A DNA stretch of 38,635 bases. It comes from an uncultured Bacteroidales bacterium (lineage in GTDB: Bacteria > Bacteroidota > Bacteroidia > Bacteroidales > UBA932). The stretch spans positions 1 to 38,635 of the forward strand of contig CALVDR010000027.1 in assembly GCA_944326365.1 (NCBI GenBank), in the 5' to 3' direction. The notes beneath the pieces were generated by a model that did not search any database, was not told the DNA's origin, and saw nothing but the letters and a program-made list of their open reading frames with translations. A program made the position numbers and the translations under genes. Shown one piece after another: positions 33,717 to 38,635 of the stretch; within the stretch, counting starts at the first letter, position 1, and the number at the start of each line of letters is the position of its first letter.

Positions 33717-36287
33717 CTACCTCGCAATCCGGTAGGAGCCGGGACCGTATTCCGTCGAGGAAGTTTCACCCGGGAGGGTCACGCTGGCAGTCGCGCCTTC
33801 AGGAATGACGAAATCCCAGACCCAGGTGTCGCCTTCGTATCTCCACGAACTTCTGATTTCTCCGGAAACGGACTTGAAGACGGCATCAAGACTGCCGAGC
33901 CGCCTGTCAGGAAGCGGTTTCATGATGATATGCCTGAACCCCGGATCTGCAGTGTCGGCACAGATACCGGCTGCGGTCTCCCACAGCCATTGGCAGACAC
34001 AGCCGTAGGCATAGTGGTTGAAACTGTTCATTCCGTTCGGAGCCATTCCATCCTCGACAGTATAACTGTTCCACCGCTCCCAGATCGTGGTCGCTCCGTT
34101 GTCCACGGAATAGAGCCAGCTCGGATTCTTCCGCTGGAAAAGCAGGTCGTATGCGATGTCTCCCATACCGTTTTCGGTAAGGGTCTGCATCAGGATGGAA
34201 GTACCGAGAAATCCTGTCTGCAGGCAGCCGCCATGAGCCGCGAAATTCTCCCTCAGCCGCTCTGTCATGGCCTCTTTCTCTTCCCCGTCCAGAAGGCGGT
34301 TCTTCAACGCGAACAGGGCCGGAGTCTGCATGGTATTCAGTATCTCCACCTTGAAAAGACCGTTTTCGTCGAAGAAAGTATTCCGGAGATATGCCCTCGC
34401 CTCTTCATACATGGTCTCGTATTTTGCGGCATCCCTGCCTGTGGCTGCAGCCATGTCGCGCATCATGCCGGCATCCATGGCCCAATACGATCCACACAGA
34501 TAATTCCAGTACTCCAACGCTTCGGGAAGTATATAGCTCCTGCCGTTCGCATCGGTTCCCAGATACTGCCCGCTCCAGCTTTCGAAAGGCTCATAACTGA
34601 GCCAGTCAGCCCACTGGAAGTTCCCGTTCTCTTCCGCATGGAGACTGTGCCTGTATTTTGTAGAAGCGATATGGTCCATGAATTTTTCCATTGCTTCCCA
34701 ATTCTCGTCTATGATCCCGGTGTCAGCGAACTGCTTCCATACCGTCCACGGGACAATGATGCCGGCATCGGCCCATCCGCACCTCATCATCTCGTTGTCC
34801 GCACTGCCGTACTGTCCGAACGGAGCCACCCCAGGGAAACCGCCCTGGGGACTCTGCGTGTCGCGCAAATCCCTCATCCACTTATGGAAAAAGGCCCTCG
34901 TGGACGCGAAGAACGAGCCTGTCTCGGCAAATACCTGTGTATCGGCGGTCCAGCCCAGCCGTTCATCTCTCTGTGGACAGTCGGTAGGGACTGAAAGATA
35001 GTTCGAGCGCTGGCCCCAGACCGTATTGGAGACCAGTTTGTTCACCAGCTCGTTCCCCGTAGTCAGGACTCCGGTTTCTAGCTCCTTTGAAATGGAAGTT
35101 ACAGGCACGGATCTGACACTTCGCAAAGTCACATCACCGTCTGCAGTAAGATTGATGAAGCGGTAGCCGAAGAACGTACACATCGGCATATAGGACACAT
35201 AGCCGTCACTTCCGGCAAACGTATAGTCAAGTCTCAGCCCCATATCCTGGGTACGGAGATTCCTGCGGTGGATGCTGCCTTCCGGACCGTCCATGCCGCG
35301 TGATTCAGCCCCGTTGCCGTCATTCAGGATTTCGGACGGCAGGCAGGTCAGGGTCACTCCCTCGTCAGCCTTGAAATCGAAAGAAGGGACCGCCGCACAG
35401 TTCTGGCCGAAATCTATCACCAGATTCTCGCCTTCGGCAAGTTCCATGATATCCCCGTCCCGGTATTCCCTGTCTATCACGACCTTACCGGCCTCCCCTT
35501 CACACGAGCCCTCCACAGTCTTCCAGACATAAGCCCTGACTGGCGTCAATGCCAGATCGTGCCTGTGATATATCTCGGCACCTGCCGTAGGGACTATCTC
35601 TCCCTTGAATTCCGTATTCACTTCAGGAACGGAAAGTTTTTCAGGCGTCATGTACCCCGGCAGTTCGCGCGCGTCATACACTTCGCCGTCATAGATGGCC
35701 GCATGCTTCACAGGACCGGCAATCCCGGCTTTCCAGTGCAGGGTGTCCGTTCCGAAGCACTCCACTGTACCGTCAGAATATGTAAGCTCCAGGACGCTGC
35801 GGAATGCGCACTTCCTGCCGTTCATGCCTGTCTGTCCGAGCGGAGTGATGATCTTGTCAGCCCACCAGCCCGGAGTCACCTGGGCTGCCAGGACATTCGT
35901 ATCCCCTATAAGTCCGGTGATATCATACGTATAGGAGATCCTGGTTTTCTCGAAATGGGTAAAGCCCGGTTTCAGGATTTCCTTTCCGATGAGTTCGCCG
36001 TTTACATACAGCTGGCAGACTCCCAGCGCCGTGGTCATCCATTTCGCCGATGTCACCTTTTTCGAAGGATTCACCTCGGAAACGAACCAGCTCGCCCCGT
36101 CTGCAGCACGTTCTCCGTCCCTGATCGTACAGGTAACTACGGGAGCGTCAGCCGCGGAAATCCATTCGGAATTCTCCCAGGCCTGACTGTCAAGGGCTTC
36201 AACAAGCGTGACGCCGCTCCGCTCTGTGCATGAGACCGAAAGCAGCGCCACTAAAGTTCCGAAAAACAGAATGATGCTATTCTTCAT
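33717..36287 (-). CDS. GH78 family alpha-L-rhamnosidase lipoprotein
   Basis: 856 residues with lipobox SVSC (Cys20). It should release L-rhamnose from plant or bacterial glycans at the cell surface or in the periplasm. N-terminal beta domains (about 40-400) include the carbohydrate-binding-like stretch YVNGELIGKEILKPGFTHF. The (alpha/alpha)6 catalytic domain follows, with TDCPQRDERLGWTAD (435-449) carrying the conserved acidic residues (Asp436, Asp441, Glu442). Family sequences GGFPGVAPFG, TTIWERWNSY and FNHYAYG lie further on. Its first 11 bases overlap the end of the fimbrillin/DUF5000 gene. Confidence 0.93.
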   Translation of the reverse strand: MKNSIILFFGTLVALLSVSCTERSGVTLVEALDSQAWENSEWISAADAPVVTCTIRDGERAADGASWFVSEVNPSKKVTSAKWMTTALGVCQLYVNGELIGKEILKPGFTHFEKTRISYTYDITGLIGDTNVLAAQVTPGWWADKIITPLGQTGMNGRKCAFRSVLELTYSDGTVECFGTDTLHWKAGIAGPVKHAAIYDGEVYDARELPGYMTPEKLSVPEVNTEFKGEIVPTAGAEIYHRHDLALTPVRAYVWKTVEGSCEGEAGKVVIDREYRDGDIMELAEGENLVIDFGQNCAAVPSFDFKADEGVTLTCLPSEILNDGNGAESRGMDGPEGSIHRRNLRTQDMGLRLDYTFAGSDGYVSYMPMCTFFGYRFINLTADGDVTLRSVRSVPVTSISKELETGVLTTGNELVNKLVSNTVWGQRSNYLSVPTDCPQRDERLGWTADTQVFAETGSFFASTRAFFHKWMRDLRDTQSPQGGFPGVAPFGQYGSADNEMMRCGWADAGIIVPWTVWKQFADTGIIDENWEAMEKFMDHIASTKYRHSLHAEENGNFQWADWLSYEPFESWSGQYLGTDANGRSYILPEALEYWNYLCGSYWAMDAGMMRDMAAATGRDAAKYETMYEEARAYLRNTFFDENGLFKVEILNTMQTPALFALKNRLLDGEEKEAMTERLRENFAAHGGCLQTGFLGTSILMQTLTENGMGDIAYDLLFQRKNPSWLYSVDNGATTIWERWNSYTVEDGMAPNGMNSFNHYAYGCVCQWLWETAAGICADTADPGFRHIIMKPLPDRRLGSLDAVFKSVSGEIRSSWRYEGDTWVWDFVIPEGATASVTLPGETSSTEYGPGSYRIAR

Positions 36288-37824
36288 TTCCGTCAGGGGT
36301 ATAGCTGTAGAAATGGAGTTCGCCGAATGAAATCCTGTATCTCTTCTGCAGATCCCAGGTTTCGGTGATGACCATCCTCACATAACGCACGGCAGGCAGT
36401 GACCTGTCTATAGCGAATTCGAATCCATCCGCAGCGGCTTTGTAATCTTCCTCGGTAGGTATCCAATAATCCCCAGACTGGCCGCTTACCTGAACTGTAG
36501 GAACATCCTGACTTGGTCTTACTATCCTGCTGTCTGCCAGAAGCGTCCAGTCGTCAAGCCATCCGCCGTCCACGGCCCAGTAGGCCTCGTCCGTCGTATT
36601 CTTAGGTTCTTCGGCACTGCCGTAAAGCTTGAATGCACGAGGATTGTAGCTTCCGAAAGCGAAATAGTTGATGATCTTACCCTCAGATATATCTCCCATA
36701 GGATTATCCACCGTTCCGCCATACCTTCCCCAGACTTTGTAGCTGCTGAGGTTGTATGTCGCACCGAGATCAAAAGTGGCTATGATCGGATTCGCCTCCG
36801 ACACATATTCATTTGATCCCGGAGTATGCCACATGTTCAGCTGGTCGGTCGTGTTGCCGTCGAACAGCATCGAGTAGGCGAATGGCACCCCATTCATAGA
36901 GGAACAGTCGATCATCTCGTTCGGCAGTGCTCCGGTATTGTCATCATTCGGCCAGTGCTTGATCCCGTCAAGCGGCACGAGAGTCTGGATCTTGGCCTCC
37001 AGGGCAGGAAGCACATGATTCTCGCCTGCATTGACCGTCAGGGCCTGGTCGGTAACGATCTCGGCCTTGCCTTTCTCCCCATAGTCGAATGTGACTCTGA
37101 TACCATTGGAGAATGTGGCAGGGATGACTGTGAAAACATATGCCTCGGCTGAGAGGTAAGAACCTTCAGCCGCAGCCAGTGTCACTGATGTGCCTGCGTT
37201 CTCTCCTGCCACAGCTTTCAGGGCCGGTACGGACACCGATACTTCACCGGAAATCTTCTCCCCGTTACGGCCTTCCAGAGTGACCGATTCCAGCGAATAT
37301 CCTTCCGGTACCGAGCTGAGGGTCAGGGTCACCAGACCGCAGAGATTTTCGAACTGGAGATTCCCGTTCTCGGCTACTGCTGCGGAAAGGTTTACGCCTG
37401 CGGCGAATGTGCCGTCACCGACAGCAGTCTGTACTGCAGGAAGCTCCGCAGAGATGGCATCCCCCGACAGTTCAGCGTCGGCATCATAAGGATAGACGGC
37501 ATAGTATGTCTCTGCAGGAAGTGCCGAGCCTTTGAATGTGGCGACGGATGCATCGGATTCATCTATGGATTCCAGCGCGAACTGCTCCGCTTTGCCGGAG
37601 TTCCCGAAAATACCGATGGCATCTCCGGCAGTCCACACCACCTTTTCCCCGTTCTGAAGCGCGGTTTTAGTGCCTGAGGCCACCTGCGACTGGCCGGCGG
37701 CGCGGCTTGTGAAAGTCATTTCCACCTTTGACGGCTGTCCGTCACCGGCTGTCTGTTCTTTGTCACATGAAACTGACAAGGCTGCTATCGCTGCCAATGC
37801 CATAAATCCGTAAATAGTCTTCAT
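36277..37824 (-). CDS. Fimbrillin-like / DUF5000 surface lipoprotein
   Basis: 515 residues from ATG 37824 (MKTIYGFMALAA); in-frame sequence upstream overlaps the small peptide gene and lacks signal features. Lipobox SVSC (Cys20). The N-terminal half is fimbrillin-like (VEMTFTSRAAG.., GTKTAL.., VVWTAGDAIGIFG, then TYYAVYPYD). The C-terminal half matches the DUF5000/discoidin-like pattern: IIATFDLGATYNLSSYKVW, then DDWTLLADSRIVRPS, then DGFEFAIDRSLPAVRYVRM and a closing FGELHFYS. Such domains usually bind glycans. It lies 4 bases after the 61-residue peptide gene and overlaps GH78, so it is likely the surface glycan-binding protein of this cluster. Confidence 0.82.
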   Translation of the reverse strand: MKTIYGFMALAAIAALSVSCDKEQTAGDGQPSKVEMTFTSRAAGQSQVASGTKTALQNGEKVVWTAGDAIGIFGNSGKAEQFALESIDESDASVATFKGSALPAETYYAVYPYDADAELSGDAISAELPAVQTAVGDGTFAAGVNLSAAVAENGNLQFENLCGLVTLTLSSVPEGYSLESVTLEGRNGEKISGEVSVSVPALKAVAGENAGTSVTLAAAEGSYLSAEAYVFTVIPATFSNGIRVTFDYGEKGKAEIVTDQALTVNAGENHVLPALEAKIQTLVPLDGIKHWPNDDNTGALPNEMIDCSSMNGVPFAYSMLFDGNTTDQLNMWHTPGSNEYVSEANPIIATFDLGATYNLSSYKVWGRYGGTVDNPMGDISEGKIINYFAFGSYNPRAFKLYGSAEEPKNTTDEAYWAVDGGWLDDWTLLADSRIVRPSQDVPTVQVSGQSGDYWIPTEEDYKAAADGFEFAIDRSLPAVRYVRMVITETWDLQKRYRISFGELHFYSYTPDGNEE

Positions 37825-37828
37825 AGTC

Positions 37829-38014
37829 CTATTCCTCCCAAAAACCGTTGTCATCATGATTGACGGCATCGAACTCCGAATGGGTTCCGATCCCGCTTGT
37901 GCAGAATCCGTTTTCGCAGTCGGCGAAAACGACATTGAATTCAGGGCTTGCGTAGCCCGATGTCATTGACAGGCTCCCAGCCTGTCTCCGGTCGATTAGT
38001 TTTTTAGTTTTCAT
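37829..38014 (-). CDS. 61-residue peptide with Cys-containing tail, unknown function
   Basis: Small open frame between the GH31-like gene (15-base gap) and the fimbrillin/DUF5000 gene (4-base gap), with an AT-rich Bacteroidetes-style leader before its ATG. The sequence has no signal peptide. A basic start (MKTKKLIDRRQ) leads to PEFNVVFADCENGFCTSG (two Cys four apart) and an acidic tail ending DNGFWEE. I recall many Bacteroidales genomes with similar 50-70 residue peptides (P-x-V-x-V..GFCxSG..) upstream of fimbrillin-like lipoproteins; this is from memory. It may be a secreted or modified peptide. Tight spacing argues that it is real. Confidence 0.6.
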   Translation of the reverse strand: MKTKKLIDRRQAGSLSMTSGYASPEFNVVFADCENGFCTSGIGTHSEFDAVNHDDNGFWEE

Positions 38015-38029
38015 ATTATTATAATTTGG

Positions 38030-38635
38030 TTAAAAGGTTTGTTGTCCTGATTCATTCCGCCTTTCGAATTCCGTCTGGGCGGTGACTTTCAGTCTGAAAC
38101 TGTCAGGGAGTTTTTCATAGCCTGCAAAACGGGCGTTCATAGACTCCACATCGATGCTGCGGACGAATTCCGCTGCCTTTTCAGGCGATTCCGTGATGTA
38201 ACTGCCGCACTGGGCGACATCCAGGAACTCGGAAGGGAGCTGCATCCAGGCCATCACATACAGTTCCATCATCAGTTTGGTTTCCGGAGTAATGGCCATC
38301 ATCCTTTTTATCAGGCCCTTCTTCCCGTCCGTGAAATACTGAGGCTCTCCGTTTCTGAACAGACATTTCACCGTCAGTTTTTCATCAGCCGGCAGAGACG
38401 GCACATACACAGTAGCCGTCAGGCTGTTCCCGTCATAGCCCCAGACTGCCTTTGCCGAATCGGCCTCGTACTTCGCGAATCTGGAATACGGCACTTCGAC
38501 TCCGTTTACATAAACTTTCGAAGGGGAATTGAAACCGTCCAGAATTACGCTGACTTTCCGCGACGGCAGCATTCCTTTGTAAGAGCCTTCCCTCGGGAGG
38601 ACCTCCACCGTCAGGGAATCGGCATCACCGTGACG
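38030..38635 (-). CDS. C-terminal part of a GH31-like glycosidase (partial, runs off the window)
   Basis: The frame is open to the window edge; a GTG at 38608 is internal. The visible 201 residues begin with SLTVEVLPREGSYKGMLPSR, which fits the C-terminal beta-domain of GH31 enzymes (pattern REGSYPGM..R), followed by KVSVILDGFNSPSKVYVNG. About 80 extra residues follow (TPETKLMMELYVMAW.. to the stop), beyond the usual end of that domain. The catalytic barrel lies outside the window, so the family call rests on this domain alone. With GH78 it points to a rhamnose-containing branched glycan. Confidence 0.6.
   Translation of the reverse strand, partial: RHGDADSLTVEVLPREGSYKGMLPSRKVSVILDGFNSPSKVYVNGVEVPYSRFAKYEADSAKAVWGYDGNSLTATVYVPSLPADEKLTVKCLFRNGEPQYFTDGKKGLIKRMMAITPETKLMMELYVMAWMQLPSEFLDVAQCGSYITESPEKAAEFVRSIDVESMNARFAGYEKLPDSFRLKVTAQTEFERRNESGQQTF

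Noticed and set aside
33654..34994. A 446-residue plus-strand open frame opposite GH78, and similar long antisense frames at 28809-30002 and 11442-12437.
   Set aside because: Each lies wholly or mostly opposite a well-recognised gene and shows no signal peptide, domain or independent promoter.
1..38635. tRNA or rRNA genes and complete insertion sequences.
   Set aside because: None could be recognised on either strand; no transposase-like frame is present.

Overview
The window looks like a chromosomal piece of a gut-type Bacteroidales bacterium of roughly 50% GC (a Rikenellaceae or Cryptobacteroides-like lineage is possible, but I cannot place it further). The signs are SusC/SusD pairs, many SPII lipoproteins, BACON, DUF4988, fimbrillin-like and DUF5000 domains, AT-rich leaders without Shine-Dalgarno sites, and several promoters of the Bacteroidetes type TTTG-N19-21-TAnnTTTG.

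Region 1 (about 1-18,100, all minus strand, read from right to left) is one long co-directional cluster. It runs SusC-type TonB receptor, SusD lipoprotein, TlpA-like thioredoxin, DUF6029-type barrel, three tandem Omp28/thioredoxin-fold lipoproteins, an Fn3-like lipoprotein, a DUF4988 lipoprotein with a duplicated C-terminal module, then past a terminator a surface S41 peptidase and a leftover C-terminal tail of a second S41 peptidase. It has no glycoside hydrolase but has a peptidase and four CxxC proteins, so I infer an uptake system for peptides, proteins or another thiol/redox-linked substrate. The susC signal peptide is separated from the rest of the gene by a one-base frameshift at a run of six G residues.

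Region 2 (18,200-23,200) holds a PhoB/PhoR-like response regulator and histidine kinase, divergent from a PiT phosphate transporter with a PhoU-like tail: a plausible phosphate-sensing unit.

Region 3 (23,200-27,610, plus strand) has an AAA-like ATPase/PD-(D/E)XK protein, an aminopeptidase P and a DUF456 membrane protein. Two nearly identical 295-bp elements, each a chain of hairpins with terminal inverted repeats, fill the two gaps and end 9-16 bases before the next start codon.

Region 4 (27,600-33,660, minus strand) is housekeeping: metX, metY and asd (aspartate to homocysteine) and a membrane pyrophosphatase whose stop codon lies inside a further repeat structure.

Region 5 (33,700-38,635, minus strand) is the end of a polysaccharide utilisation cluster: a GH31-like enzyme cut by the window edge, a 61-residue peptide, a fimbrillin/DUF5000 lipoprotein and a GH78 alpha-L-rhamnosidase, packed tightly or overlapping.
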